From the NCBI GenBank assembly GCA_022701825.1, contig JAKONR010000161.1, forward strand, positions 1 through 36,401: 36,401 bases of DNA, written 5' to 3'. The stretch is from Hymenobacteraceae bacterium (GTDB lineage Bacteria > Bacteroidota > Bacteroidia > Cytophagales > Hymenobacteraceae). Made by a program: the position numbers and the translations under genes. Position 1 is the first letter of the stretch. Every line of letters begins with the position of its first letter. Under the pieces are notes generated by a model. The model had not been told where the DNA came from. It ran no database searches and saw only the letters and a program-made list of their open reading frames with translations. Shown piece by piece: positions 1 to 7,418 of the stretch.

Positions 1-9
1 CCGGAACTA

Positions 10-829
10 AGAGCGTGTTTGGGAATTGGGTAGCGAAAAAGAAAACGAGCCAGTAAGTAGTAAGCGGAGTTCCTAGGCTCTGCTTACCTTATGGTTGACG
101 CACATCAACCCCTTACTGACTCACAGTACTGACTCACAGTGGCAAGTTATGGAAGCGCTGCTGCCTACTCGCCTAACCTGCCTACCTGTTTTCCACCCTG
201 GCCCGCGGTCTACTATTATTTCGCCCAGTGGCGGGCGGATGGTACGTTTGAGCGCCTGAATCAGGCTAGTAACCGCGCCGACCAGCTGGCGCAGGGGCGT
301 TTGCCCAAGCCTTCGCTGGCGTTAGTCGATGCGCAAAGCGTCAAACTAGCTCCGCGCCTGGGCCAGCAACGGGGCTTCGATGCCCACAAGCGCGTCAACG
401 GCCGCAAGCGGCAGTTGCTTTGCGACAAAGGCAGGCGTATTTGGCGCGTGGTCGTGCACGCGGCCAACGGCCACGACAGTCGCGGAGCGCAAGCGCTATT
501 GCCGACGCGCCGCCAGCTTCGTCCGGCGTGGGCCAGTCGTTTGCGGAGCGTACTGACGGACAGGGCATATCAGGGTCATTTCGCGCAACAGGTGCAGGCG
601 CTGGACTGGCAGCATCAGCTGGCCAGTCGTCCCCCAACCGATACCCGCGGCTTCGTGCCGGTGGCCCAGCGCTGGGTCGTGGAACGCATCTTTGCCTGGC
701 TCAACTGCTTCCGCCGCGTGGTTATGGACTTCGAACGCCAGCCGGCTAGCCATGCAACTTGGCTATTAATCGCTAACCTGACCATGTCCCTGCGACGAGC
801 TTCTACCTCCTAATTCCCAAACACGTTCT
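10..829 (+). mobile_element. IS5-family insertion sequence, internally deleted
   Basis: The ends carry an 18-bp inverted repeat matching at 17 of 18 positions (10-27 against 812-829, core cgtgtttgggaatt). The right copy overlaps the transposase stop codon, as is common for compact insertion sequences. At about 820 bp the element is somewhat short, and its transposase lacks an internal N-terminal piece, so it is probably inactive by itself. No convincing target duplication was seen in the immediate flanks. Its right end lies about 30 bp beyond the 3' end of the xylose isomerase fragment. Confidence 0.8.
139..813 (+). pseudogene. IS5-family DDE transposase, deleted and frameshifted at the N-terminus
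   Basis: DDE transposase that would cut and rejoin IS5-type ends. Counting from the GTG at 139, the catalytic triad is visible as D64 in ALVDAQSVKL, D141 in VLTDRAYQG and E182 in VVERIFAWLNCFRR. The usual N-terminal start of this group (TDSQWQVMEALLPTR) is readable from 128 in a different frame (+2), including an ATG at 149. It then breaks off near 170, while the in-frame part resumes at PTCFPPWPAVYYYFAQW. About 30 residues that normally lie between these blocks are missing. The sequence shows the frame change and the motifs; the size of the deletion is inferred from the family. The GTG start is therefore artificial. The catalytic core is intact, so it might still act as a fragment, but this is unlikely. 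Confidence 0.8.
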
Positions 830-862
830 GAGCCGGTGCTTCCCCTGGGTTAAGTGCAAAGG

Positions 863-1381
863 CTAGATATAGCGGTTGAGCACATTTTCCAGGTACTCCT
901 GGCGGCCGCTGGTAGTAGCCGGCTCGCCGTGTGCGGCGGCGTAGTCGCGCAGCTGCTCCAGCGTGAGCTGGCCCTGCTCGACAGCCTGGCCAGCGCCGGC
1001 ATCGAAGGAAGCGTAGTGCTGCTGGCGAATCTGATTGTAGTTAGACTTTTGTAATACCTTATCGGCCATGATGAGGGCGCGGGCGAAGAGGTCCATATCC
1101 CCGATGTGAGCGTGAAACAAATCCTGTGCATCGGTCGAGTTGCGGCGGATTTTGGCGTCGAAATTGATACCCCCGCCTTGCAGGCCGCCAGCTTCGAGAA
1201 TAACCAGCATGGCTTCGGTTAGCTCGTAGATGTCGTTCGGGAACTGGTCGGTATCCCAGCCCTTCTGGTAGTCGCCGCAGTTGGCATCGATGCTGCCCAG
1301 CAGGCCCGCGTCGGCGGCCACTTGCAGCTCGTGCTGAAAGGTGTGGCCAGCCAGCGTGGCGTGGTTTACTTCCAGATCCAG
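863..1381 (-). pseudogene. xylA: Xylose isomerase, C-terminal fragment only
   Basis: Xylose isomerase converts D-xylose to D-xylulose in the cytoplasm and is normally about 440 residues. Only about 172 native residues remain, beginning at LDLEVNHATLAGH. The visible metal and active-site motifs are the His of NHATLAGH, the Asp of GSIDAN, DTDQFP and INFDAKIRR, followed by the normal C-terminus ENVLNRYI. The N-terminal TIM-barrel half, with the proton-shuttling His, is absent. An open frame extends upstream to 1444, but that part is encoded by the inverted repeat starting at 1381, not by xylA. The motif usually reading DANRGDYQNGW is DANCGDYQKGW here, a further sign of decay. The 5' half was not found at the other repeat copy near 6820. 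Identification is secure; loss of function is inferred from the truncation. Confidence 0.9.
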
Positions 1382-1423
1382 GGGTCGCATTAAAGTAGGA
1401 ACAGAAAACCCCGCTAAGGAATT
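1381..1423 (-). repeat. 43-bp inverted repeat, left copy
   Basis: Read on the minus strand, this stretch runs from aattccttagcgggg to tgcgacccc and matches 6777-6819 on the plus strand at 41 of 43 positions. The outward-facing end is GGGGTCGCA in both copies, the arrangement expected of transposon terminal inverted repeats. The xylose isomerase homology ends exactly here. Weaker similarity continues inward for about 20 bp. The parent element was not recognised. Confidence 0.75.
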
Positions 1424-1518
1424 TGGGCTAGGAGCCCTTGCCAATTAGTGAGACTTCCACAAAATTGCCTGACAAGCACTCAACGTAATTCTTTAATTCG
1501 ATTACCAGCGTAACCCAT

Positions 1519-1938
1519 TTAGCTGGTTCTGCAAATGAGCTGAACTAATTCTTCGAGTTCGCCCAAGCCGATTAGTTCGGCTAGCGTGGCTTCGGCAAGC
1601 TCGTAGCTCAGATGGTAGTTATAGGGCTGCCGAGGGTCAACCCAATACAAGCCGTCAAGGTCTTGGTAAATATAGCCAAAAGCAAGTAGCCACGCCGTAT
1701 GCAGCAAGTGACAGAATAAGAGTCCCTCGTAGCCAATATCCTGCGCCAAGAGCCCCAATTGGCGAAAATGCTGGTAGCAATACGCCTTGGTAGGCAAGCT
1801 TATCTGAGTTAAGTCGAAAAGGACTAGCGGGGGCCAGCGGGGCGGCACACCCGCAGGGGTTAGGCCGGCGTCAAGTAGAACCCGACCTACTTCGGTGGCG
1901 TGGCGGGTCAGTTCATCAGGCTCTACAGGTGGATACAT
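1519..1938 (-). CDS. Hypothetical protein, 139 residues
   Basis: No family was recognised. The product starts MYPPVEPDELTRHATEVG and is predicted soluble: no signal peptide or membrane segment is evident. It is rich in Leu, Tyr and aromatic residues, with an acidic, Leu-rich C-terminal helix (around ELAEATLAELIGLGELEELV). Base composition at codon third positions is less GC-biased than in the PUL genes further right, which fits acquired DNA. It lies alone between the truncated xylose isomerase and a remnant efflux gene, inside the 5.4-kb interval bounded by the inverted repeat. It is kept as a real gene because the frame is open, begins with ATG, and has a plausible amino-acid composition. 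Confidence 0.5.
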   Translation of the reverse strand: MYPPVEPDELTRHATEVGRVLLDAGLTPAGVPPRWPPLVLFDLTQISLPTKAYCYQHFRQLGLLAQDIGYEGLLFCHLLHTAWLLAFGYIYQDLDGLYWVDPRQPYNYHLSYELAEATLAELIGLGELEELVQLICRTS

Positions 1939-1989
1939 AGGAGCTTTGTTAGATTCTTTGGGTAGGAGTTGATTCGTCCAGGTGGTAGT

Positions 1990-2136
1990 CTAGCGCGGCT
2001 CGCCGATGGCTTGCAGCAGGGCGGCCTCCGCGATGCAGTACTCCGCTTTGGCGTCAACTGATTCGGCTACCGTACGCTGGCTAAGCGTTTGGGCCTCGCG
2101 TAACTCGACGAGCGAGAGCGGCCTGGCGCGGAAGCG
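1990..2136 (-). pseudogene. Remnant of an outer-membrane efflux protein (TolC/OEP-like C-terminus)
   Basis: About 48 codons read on the minus strand give RPLSLVELREAQTLSQRTVA followed by an Ala-rich helix and AALLQAIGEPR before the stop. This resembles the closing helix of RND-associated outer-membrane factors, where a SxxELxEAQ segment is followed by YxIAxAALLxAxG. An in-frame TAA immediately precedes it at 2137-2139, so nothing upstream is preserved. It is too short to form a channel. The family call rests on this one pattern and is moderate. It may mark where a larger operon was deleted. Confidence 0.4.
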
Positions 2137-2228
2137 TTATGGTGGAGGCGCTGAGTTTTCAGCGGCCGAATTTCTGCTCCTAAATCAAGGGTAAGTTGAA
2201 GCTCAGTAAACAGCAGAGCCGTTACTGA

Positions 2229-3125
2229 CTATATAGGCTGGAATGTAGCCGCAAATTCCTGCGCAAAGTCTTCCAGCTTCACTTCGCCGAGCGCCGGATG
2301 CTGGCGCTGGTATTCCTCGCCCAATCTGCCAGTGCCGAGGGCGCGGTAAAGGTTTACCACGTCGTCCGCCATGGTGCCCGGCAGACCGCTTTGCAGGAGA
2401 CGTTGCCGCATCTGCTCGTCCGAAAAGATTACCCAGCGCAGGTCGGGCCGGCCAAGGGCGGCGCCTACTACGCGCACCACTTCGTCGAACGAGCGCTCAT
2501 CGCTGGCGACGTAGCGCACGGTGCGGCCACACTTGTCGGCGGCAGTCAGTTCCTGCGCAGCGGCGGCCGCAATATCGCGGGGATGGACGAAGGGGACCCG
2601 GCGGCTCCCCGAGCAGTTGGTCCCGAGGAAGCCGGCTTCGCGTATCATGCCGCTGAACCAGTAGTAATTGGTAAAGAAAAAGGTGGGACGCAGGTGCGTC
2701 AACGCCAGACCGGGCAGTTCGGCCAGCAGTTCCTCTACCGCGTGCGTGTCCGAAAAATTGCTGGGCAGGTTGCTGGCCTGCAGGGCGAGGGAGGCCCCCC
2801 AATTACTGAGGTGGACGACGCGGCGCACCCCGTGCTGAATGGCGCGGGCATAGTTGCGGCCCACCCGCCTGTAGTAGGCCGGCTGGTCCGCCGCCCGCCC
2901 ATTCGGTGGCACCATCGCGTAGACAGCATCGGCCTCGGCAAAGGCACCCGCCAAAAATTCCGGGTCATCCACCGACCCAATGGCAGCCGCGGCCCCCACA
3001 AGCTCGATTGCGGTTTGTCTCCCGGGGTCACTGCTAATAACGGTGACCGCGTGCCCCTTTTCAAGCAGCCTGATAGCCAAGGGCTCACTAATGTTTCCGA
3101 GAGAACCCGTCACGACTATTTTCAT
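2229..3125 (-). CDS. NmrA-like NAD(P)-binding protein (atypical SDR)
   Basis: Soluble 298-residue protein of the NmrA/HSCARG type, which binds NAD(P) and acts as a reductase of quinone-like or related substrates or as a redox sensor. The Rossmann fingerprint is at the N-terminus (MKIVVTGSLGNISEPLA, residues 1-17), followed by the second strand VTVISSDP. The middle contains AVYAMVPPN and RVVHLSNWGA, and the C-terminal half carries the substrate domain with YVASDERSFDEVVRVVGAAL. The classical YxxxK catalytic pair of short-chain dehydrogenases is not apparent, as is usual for NmrA-like proteins. It is divergently oriented to the AraC regulator at 3581, with about 455 bp between them, so it may be a target of that regulator. 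Length is normal for the family. The substrate is unknown. Confidence 0.85.
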   Translation of the reverse strand: MKIVVTGSLGNISEPLAIRLLEKGHAVTVISSDPGRQTAIELVGAAAAIGSVDDPEFLAGAFAEADAVYAMVPPNGRAADQPAYYRRVGRNYARAIQHGVRRVVHLSNWGASLALQASNLPSNFSDTHAVEELLAELPGLALTHLRPTFFFTNYYWFSGMIREAGFLGTNCSGSRRVPFVHPRDIAAAAAQELTAADKCGRTVRYVASDERSFDEVVRVVGAALGRPDLRWVIFSDEQMRQRLLQSGLPGTMADDVVNLYRALGTGRLGEEYQRQHPALGEVKLEDFAQEFAATFQPI

Positions 3126-3580
3126 GCTGCAAAGCTCCTCTGGTGCGCAACGCTACGCAACGGACAAACCCCGTAAAAAGGAGGACTAATCGTGGTAGCG
3201 GGGTGCTGGTCGGCCCCGCGTGCTAGCGGCCGGCAGGAATACCTGTAGTATAACACAGCCGCTGGTGGAGGGATAGCGGCGTTTTTCGCTTTGTCCTACT
3301 AGAAACCTTATTTCTTACGGTAACCCTAGCCAGCAGGAATTGCAACGCTCCGCCTTCCCCCGCTTCGTTTACCGATGGCGGGCGTTTATTACCGGAGCTG
3401 ACCCAGGCAGGGCGGGCTTCGGCACGGCGGAGCCGCGGCTTAACGCATTTTCCGCGAATTGTCCACTAAAAGACGTGATTAGGTGGAGCAGGGGCCGATG
3501 GGAGGCAGGTACTTTTGCCTCGTGGTTACACCCTGCTTCGGACCGCTAGTATCTGTATTCTGTTACCTGCCCTAGGCACC
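3126..3580. other. Divergent intergenic region between NmrA-like gene and AraC regulator
   Basis: A 455-bp spacer containing the 5' regions of both genes. A short open frame (3340-3549) has no recognisable features and is not called. No clear Bacteroidota promoter (TTG with TAnnTTTG) or long palindrome was found by eye. Any operator for the AraC protein would be expected here. Confidence 0.4.
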
Positions 3581-4459
3581 ATGTTCGACCAATCTATCCC
3601 GCTCCAGTCGCTGGCCACTGACCCGGTCGGACTGGCCGTATTCCCGCTGGGGGACCCCAGCCCGGAGGCGGCAGCCCGGTGGGAGGAGATGGTGCCGCAC
3701 CGCCACGACTATTACAGCTGCTTCTTGGCCGAAAAGGGCGCCGTGGAGATGCGCCTGGACTTCCAGCCGCTGCGCCTAACGGCCTCTTCGCTGCTGGTGA
3801 CCTACCCCGGCCAAGTGCACCAGGTCGAGCAGCCCCAGCATTTCCGGGGCTGGATGCTGCTGGCCGATGCCAAGCTGCTGAGCCCGCCAACCCGCAGCGG
3901 CCTGGAGCAGGCCGTGGCCAGCCCGGCTTTGCTACCACTCGCTCCGGCTGCCCTGACGTGGTTCCAACACCTGTTTCAGGCCCTGCAAGCGGCGGTAATG
4001 CCCCCCGCGCCACTGTTCCACGCTGCCGCCAGCTATGCCCTGCTTAACGCGTGCCTCGCCCAAGCCGGGCACCTGCTTGAAGCCCACCAGCACCAGCAGC
4101 ATCAAGCGTACTCCCGCCGCAGCCTGGCACTGACTCGGCAGTTTCGCCACGTGCTGGCCCAAGACTTTCTCAGCTGTAAAAAGCCTGCCGACTACGCCGA
4201 ACGGCTGCACGTGACGGTTAGCCACCTCAACGACACGGTCAAAGCCGTCACTGGTTTCTCCGTCAGCTACTTCATTCAGCAAGAGGTGCTGGCCGAGGCC
4301 CAGCGGCTGCTCATCTACACGGACCTGTCTATCCAGGAAGTCGCTGGCCGCCTGGGCTACGAGGACCAGAAGTACTTCAGCCGCCTCTTTGGCAAGGGCA
4401 TCGGGGTGCCGCCAAGCCGCTTCCGCCAGCAGGGGTTGCCCCCGCTGAACGCCTGGTAA
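3581..4459 (+). CDS. AraC-family transcriptional regulator
   Basis: Likely DNA-binding regulator of 292 residues. The N-terminal part has a cupin-like ligand or sensing region (MVPHRHDYYSCFLAEKG, then LLVTYPGQVHQVEQP), matching the AraC_binding fold. The C-terminal ~100 residues are the double helix-turn-helix, with DYAERLHVTVSHLNDTVKAV as the first motif and LSIQEVAGRLGYEDQKYFSR followed by FGKGIGVPPSRFR as the second, conserved one. The ATG at 3581 is chosen over a possible GTG-type start 66 bp upstream because the protein then begins directly before the sensor domain. It is divergent from the NmrA-like gene and co-directional with the FAD monooxygenase and VOC genes, so it probably controls this small redox cluster. 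The inducer is unknown. Confidence 0.9.
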   Translation: MFDQSIPLQSLATDPVGLAVFPLGDPSPEAAARWEEMVPHRHDYYSCFLAEKGAVEMRLDFQPLRLTASSLLVTYPGQVHQVEQPQHFRGWMLLADAKLLSPPTRSGLEQAVASPALLPLAPAALTWFQHLFQALQAAVMPPAPLFHAAASYALLNACLAQAGHLLEAHQHQQHQAYSRRSLALTRQFRHVLAQDFLSCKKPADYAERLHVTVSHLNDTVKAVTGFSVSYFIQQEVLAEAQRLLIYTDLSIQEVAGRLGYEDQKYFSRLFGKGIGVPPSRFRQQGLPPLNAW

Positions 4460-4467
4460 ATGGGGCC

Positions 4468-4677
4468 GTGGTAGAGGTATTCCAAACGACGGTCACTATG
4501 CCGGCCTAGGCCGGCCAACTCCTTGTCCAATTGCAGCGCTTGTTTCCTACGAGCCACATCACCTTCGACCTTGACGATTGCGACCGCGTGCTGCGCATTG
4601 CTGGTGAGGCGGTCTGCCCCCAGCAAGTGGTCGCGTGCCTGGCCGTGGCTGGGTTCGGCTGCGCAATGCTCGACTAA
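4468..4677 (+). pseudogene. Small ~70-residue protein gene with an in-frame amber codon
   Basis: One continuous frame from a GTG at 4468 to a TAA at 4675 encodes VVEVFQTTVTMPA, a TAG at 4507-4509, then AGQLLVQLQRLFPTSHITF and DLDDCDRVLRIAGEAV to a C-terminal AMLD. The layout (beta strand, helix, FDLDDCDRVLRI strand, helix, strand) resembles the short ferredoxin-like or heavy-metal-associated-like proteins common in Bacteroidota, though no CxxC is present. Only the single stop breaks it, so it is either a recent pseudogene or translation restarts downstream. It lies in the 250-bp gap between the AraC gene and the monooxygenase, on the same strand. The function of this family is not known to me. 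Confidence 0.5.
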
Positions 4678-4713
4678 CCTAGTATTTTTCAATTCTTTCC
4701 TTTTTTCTACTTG

Positions 4714-5904
4714 ATGAAGAACATCTTGATTACCGGCGCCAGTGTGGCTGGTCCGGCCCTGGCCTGGTGGCTGCACCACTACGGCTTCGCGGTGACGGTG
4801 GTAGAGCGGGCCCCGACCTTTCGCGACGGGGGGCAAAACATTGACGTGCGCGGGGCCGGACGTACGGTGCTCGAGCGCATGGGCCTGTTCGAAGCTGTGA
4901 AGGCCCACGGTACGGGGGAGCAGGGCTTTGCCTTCGTGGACGAAAACGACGCCGTCGTGGCCGAGTTCGACGAAGCGGATTTGGGCAGTAATAGCTTCAC
5001 GGCCGAGCTGGAAATCCTGCGCGGCGACCTGGCCCGGTTGCTCTACGAGCACAGCCGCGCGCACGTCACCTACCGCTTCGACGACGCCATCACGACCGTG
5101 GCCGAAAGCGAAACAGGCGTGCGCGTCACCTTTAAACACGGAGAGCCTGAGCAGTTTGATTTGGTGGTCGTAGCAGAAGGAGCTAATTCCTCGACGCGTC
5201 AACTGCTGTTCGGCGACGAAGTCACGCGCAAGCCCTACGACCTATACGTGGCTTATTTCACCATCCCCCGGGCGGTGGGCGACGACAAAACTGCCCGCTG
5301 GTACAACGCGCCCGGCGGCCGCAGCCTCTGCCTGCGCCCCGACAATACCGGCACGACCCGCGCCCTGCTTGGCTTGCAACAGGAATCGGCTGGCTACGAA
5401 GACCTACCGCTGGAAGCGCAGAAAAAGCTGTTGCACGACCTGTTTGCCGACGCGGGCTGGGAAGCGCCCCGCATAGTCGCCGGGCTGGACGCAGCCGATG
5501 ACTTTTACTTCGAACTGGTGAGCCAAGTCAAGCTCGCCACCTGGACCAAAGGGCGCGTGGTGCTCACCGGCGATGCGGCCTGGTGCGCCGGCCCCTTTGG
5601 CGTGGGCACCACCGAGGCCCTGGTGGGCGGCTACGTGCTGGCGGGCGAGCTTCACCGGCACGGCGACGAGTACGCGGCGGCGTTTGCGGCCTACGAACAC
5701 CTGCTGCGCCCCTACGTGGAAGAAGGCCAGGACGTGCCGAAGCTGGCCACGCGGGTCACGACGCCGCACTCGCGCCTGGGCATCTCCTTGCTAAACGCGG
5801 CGCTACGCGTGGCCGCGGCCCCCGGTATCCGCCAGGTAGTGGCCAAACTGACCGCTCCGCCCACGGACGAAATCGAGTTGCCCGAGTATGAGCCGGCGGA
5901 CTAG
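4714..5904 (+). CDS. FAD-dependent monooxygenase (PHBH/TetX-like)
   Basis: Flavoprotein monooxygenase of 396 residues, predicted to hydroxylate an aromatic or polyketide-like compound using NAD(P)H, FAD and O2 in the cytoplasm. The FAD Rossmann motif GASVAGPALAWWL is at residues 8-20, with the ribose-binding acidic residue E31 in VVERAP. ILRGDLARLL (101-110) is the usual conserved arginine segment. DLVVVAEGANSSTR (149-162) is the DG-like motif with Ala-Glu in place of Asp-Gly, and VVLTGDAAW with PFGVGTTEAL is the FAD pyrophosphate GD motif (from 282). The ATG at 4714 is preferred over the TTG directly before it. It is followed after 106 bp by a VOC-fold gene and preceded by an AraC regulator. 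The Tet(X)-like layout means antibiotic or xenobiotic inactivation is possible, but the substrate cannot be deduced. Confidence 0.9.
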   Translation: MKNILITGASVAGPALAWWLHHYGFAVTVVERAPTFRDGGQNIDVRGAGRTVLERMGLFEAVKAHGTGEQGFAFVDENDAVVAEFDEADLGSNSFTAELEILRGDLARLLYEHSRAHVTYRFDDAITTVAESETGVRVTFKHGEPEQFDLVVVAEGANSSTRQLLFGDEVTRKPYDLYVAYFTIPRAVGDDKTARWYNAPGGRSLCLRPDNTGTTRALLGLQQESAGYEDLPLEAQKKLLHDLFADAGWEAPRIVAGLDAADDFYFELVSQVKLATWTKGRVVLTGDAAWCAGPFGVGTTEALVGGYVLAGELHRHGDEYAAAFAAYEHLLRPYVEEGQDVPKLATRVTTPHSRLGISLLNAALRVAAAPGIRQVVAKLTAPPTDEIELPEYEPAD

Positions 5905-6010
5905 GTTTAACTAAATTCTAACTAACCAGCCAGGTAACAGGCTGTGCTCTCGCTGGGGCTACCCCCTTTTTTTCTTACCTGTCGCATCCAACCAGCGACC
6001 TTTTTATTCC

Positions 6011-6484
6011 ATGACCAGTAACGACCACCCCACTGCCCCAGACCACCTGGCCCCGGCCGCCCCTAAACTTAATCACCTGAATCTGTGCACGAGCGATGTG
6101 CCATCGCTGAGCAAGCTTTTCACCCAGCATTTCGCCTTCACCACCCTGCAAGCGGCCGACACGTCGGCCATGCTACAGGGCAGCGACGGCTTCTCGCTGG
6201 TGCTCACGCAAATTGACCCGCACGCGCCGCCGACCTATCCCCACAGCGTGTTGTTCACCCGGCACATCAGTTTCCACGTCGGGTTTATGCTAGCCGCCCC
6301 CGCCCATGTGCACGCCAAGCACCAGGAGTTACAGGCAGCCGGCTGGCAGCCGAAGCCCATTCAGACCTTCAAGGCCCTAGGTGCCGCCTGGACTGCCTTT
6401 TACTGCCCAGCGGGTGATGGCATTGAAGTAGAGGTGAATGCGCACATCTCCCTGCCGGCTGGCCCGCCAGTGGGGGCATCTTAA
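6011..6484 (+). CDS. VOC/glyoxalase-fold protein
   Basis: 157-residue protein of the vicinal oxygen chelate superfamily (glyoxalase I, bleomycin-resistance proteins, extradiol dioxygenases). The first beta-alpha-beta-beta-beta module starts at PKLNHLNLCTSDVPSLSKLF, whose His is the usual first metal ligand. The second module contains RHISFHVGF and ends with AFYCPAGDGIEVEVNAHI, where a Glu is the expected last ligand. One domain pair per chain is normal for this family. There is no signal peptide. It lies 106 bp downstream of the FAD monooxygenase on the same strand and may act in the same pathway or detoxify its product. Enzymatic versus binding role is undecided. Confidence 0.85.
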   Translation: MTSNDHPTAPDHLAPAAPKLNHLNLCTSDVPSLSKLFTQHFAFTTLQAADTSAMLQGSDGFSLVLTQIDPHAPPTYPHSVLFTRHISFHVGFMLAAPAHVHAKHQELQAAGWQPKPIQTFKALGAAWTAFYCPAGDGIEVEVNAHISLPAGPPVGAS

Positions 6485-6714
6485 CTGCCCGCTCACTAGG
6501 GGGCACCCAAAGGGCAGTAGTCTACCAGACGGGTACTGCGACCATTGCTAGTTGGGTGGCCAAGAGACGAGGTAAAAGCGCTTACCTTTTGCGAACAGTA
6601 GGAAGGCTGCACTGATTTTGACGCAGCTTGCTTCCCGTTAGCTACCAAGAAGTAAAACTAGCAGCGTGGCCTTGGCAACAAATTAGCTACTTGCGCTCAG
6701 CGTGCTATAGTAGA

Positions 6715-6749
6715 CCATGTAACAGTTGCACCGAACTTGTGACCAAGGC
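6715..6749 (+). repeat. 35-bp direct repeat, copy 1
   Basis: Starts ccatgtaacagttgcaccg and ends gaccaaggc. It matches 8922-8956 at 30 of 35 positions without gaps and in the same orientation. The TGTAAC start suggests an insertion-sequence end, but the element is not identified. The two copies enclose the GNAT gene and the IS481 element. Confidence 0.6.
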
Positions 6750-6776
6750 TTGGTGGCTAAGCGCCTAATAGAACCG

Positions 6777-6819
6777 AATTCCTTAGCGGGGTTTTCTGTT
6801 CCTACTCTAGTGCGACCCC
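6777..6819 (+). repeat. 43-bp inverted repeat, right copy
   Basis: 41 of 43 bases match the minus strand of 1381-1423; the differences are in the ctactYtaRtgcg segment. The outer end tgcgacccc faces right, opposite to the left copy, so the two are placed like transposon ends around a 5.4-kb interval. That interval contains no transposase gene. Sequence right of this copy does not continue the xylose isomerase gene. Confidence 0.75.
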
Positions 6820-6881
6820 CTACCTTGTCAGTGAGTGAGGCGTTGAATTGCTGCGAAAGTTGTCTCTGTAGTTGCGTGGGT

Positions 6882-7418
6882 CTAGTTTGTTGCCCCGAAG
6901 GCTTCCTGATAATGGACGGTGCCGCTTGGCAATTGTGGACCGAACGCCAGGGCTTGAAAATAGGCCGGTGGTACGCCGGGCAACACTAATATCGGTTCTG
7001 CTTTGAAACCAAAACGGCCGTAATAGTCAGGCTCACCTAATACTACGCACCCTTGCGCAGCTTGCGCTGCCAAGGTAGTCAGAGTCGCCTGCATCAAGCG
7101 CGAGCCTATGCCCTGACGCTGGTGGGTGGGAGCTACCGAGATGGGACCCAACCCGTACCAACCCGTCGCGCCGGATGAAATGGTGACAGGAGAAACCGCT
7201 ACGTGGCCTACCAGTTGGTCTGCATCGAGTGCGACCAGTGAGACCGTAAGCTGGTTGGCTCGACGTAGCGCTTTAATGATGAATTGCTCCGTATGGGTAG
7301 AATATGACTCGTTGGCGAAGGCGGCTTCTGTGAGCTGCGTAATTGCGGACTCATCAACTGATTGCTCTGGGCGAATCGTGAGGTGCGACCAGAGGGGCGT
7401 TTGAGCATGGGTATTCAT
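6882..7418 (-). CDS. GNAT-family N-acetyltransferase
   Basis: Complete 178-residue cytoplasmic acetyl-CoA-dependent acyltransferase of the GCN5-related (GNAT) family. The strand-4 and pyrophosphate-binding loop segment LGPISVAPTHQRQGIGSRLM (residues 90-109) contains the canonical Q/RxxGxG/A as QRQGIG. CVVLGEPDYYGRFGFK is the typical motif B region seen in YhbS-like members (LGdpaYYxRFGF). The acceptor could be a small amine or a protein N-terminus and cannot be read from the sequence. The gene faces left and its 3' end lies about 60 bp from the 43-bp repeat. Its third-position composition is less GC-rich than that of the PUL genes, consistent with an acquired accessory gene. The start ATG at 7418 fits the family length. 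Confidence 0.9.
   Translation of the reverse strand: MNTHAQTPLWSHLTIRPEQSVDESAITQLTEAAFANESYSTHTEQFIIKALRRANQLTVSLVALDADQLVGHVAVSPVTISSGATGWYGLGPISVAPTHQRQGIGSRLMQATLTTLAAQAAQGCVVLGEPDYYGRFGFKAEPILVLPGVPPAYFQALAFGPQLPSGTVHYQEAFGATN

Larger units (their letters stand above)
6485..6881. other. Intergenic region containing two mobile-element-like repeats
   Basis: No gene is supported in these roughly 400 bp. The region holds the right copy of a 43-bp inverted repeat (6777-6819) and, just before it, one copy of a 35-bp direct repeat (6715-6749). A 7-bp hairpin stem (6484-6490 with 6512-6518) follows the VOC gene but lacks a T-run. A short open frame crossing both repeats is judged an artefact. 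Confidence 0.5.

Noticed and set aside
2298-3176. Plus-strand open frame of about 290 codons
   Set aside because: Antisense shadow of the NmrA-like gene, whose Rossmann motif and full family pattern are clear on the minus strand.
3340-3549. Short open frame upstream of the AraC gene
   Set aside because: Arg/Ala/Pro-rich, no domain, no leader, and it overlaps the possible upstream AraC extension; more likely regulatory DNA.
4357-5202. Minus-strand open frame of about 280 codons
   Set aside because: Overlaps the AraC 3' end and the monooxygenase antisense; no recognisable motif.
5955-5978. T-run after ggggctaccccc downstream of the monooxygenase
   Set aside because: The stem is only about four base pairs with a three-base loop, so a terminator is not supported, although the T-run is notable.
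6484-6518. Hairpin actgccc...gggcagt after the VOC gene
   Set aside because: Seven-bp stem with a long loop and no following T-run; too weak to call a terminator.
6726-6989. Plus-strand frame sharing NSLAGFSVPTL with the xylA-side frame
   Set aside because: The shared peptide is simply the translated 43-bp repeat read in both places; it is not a protein family.
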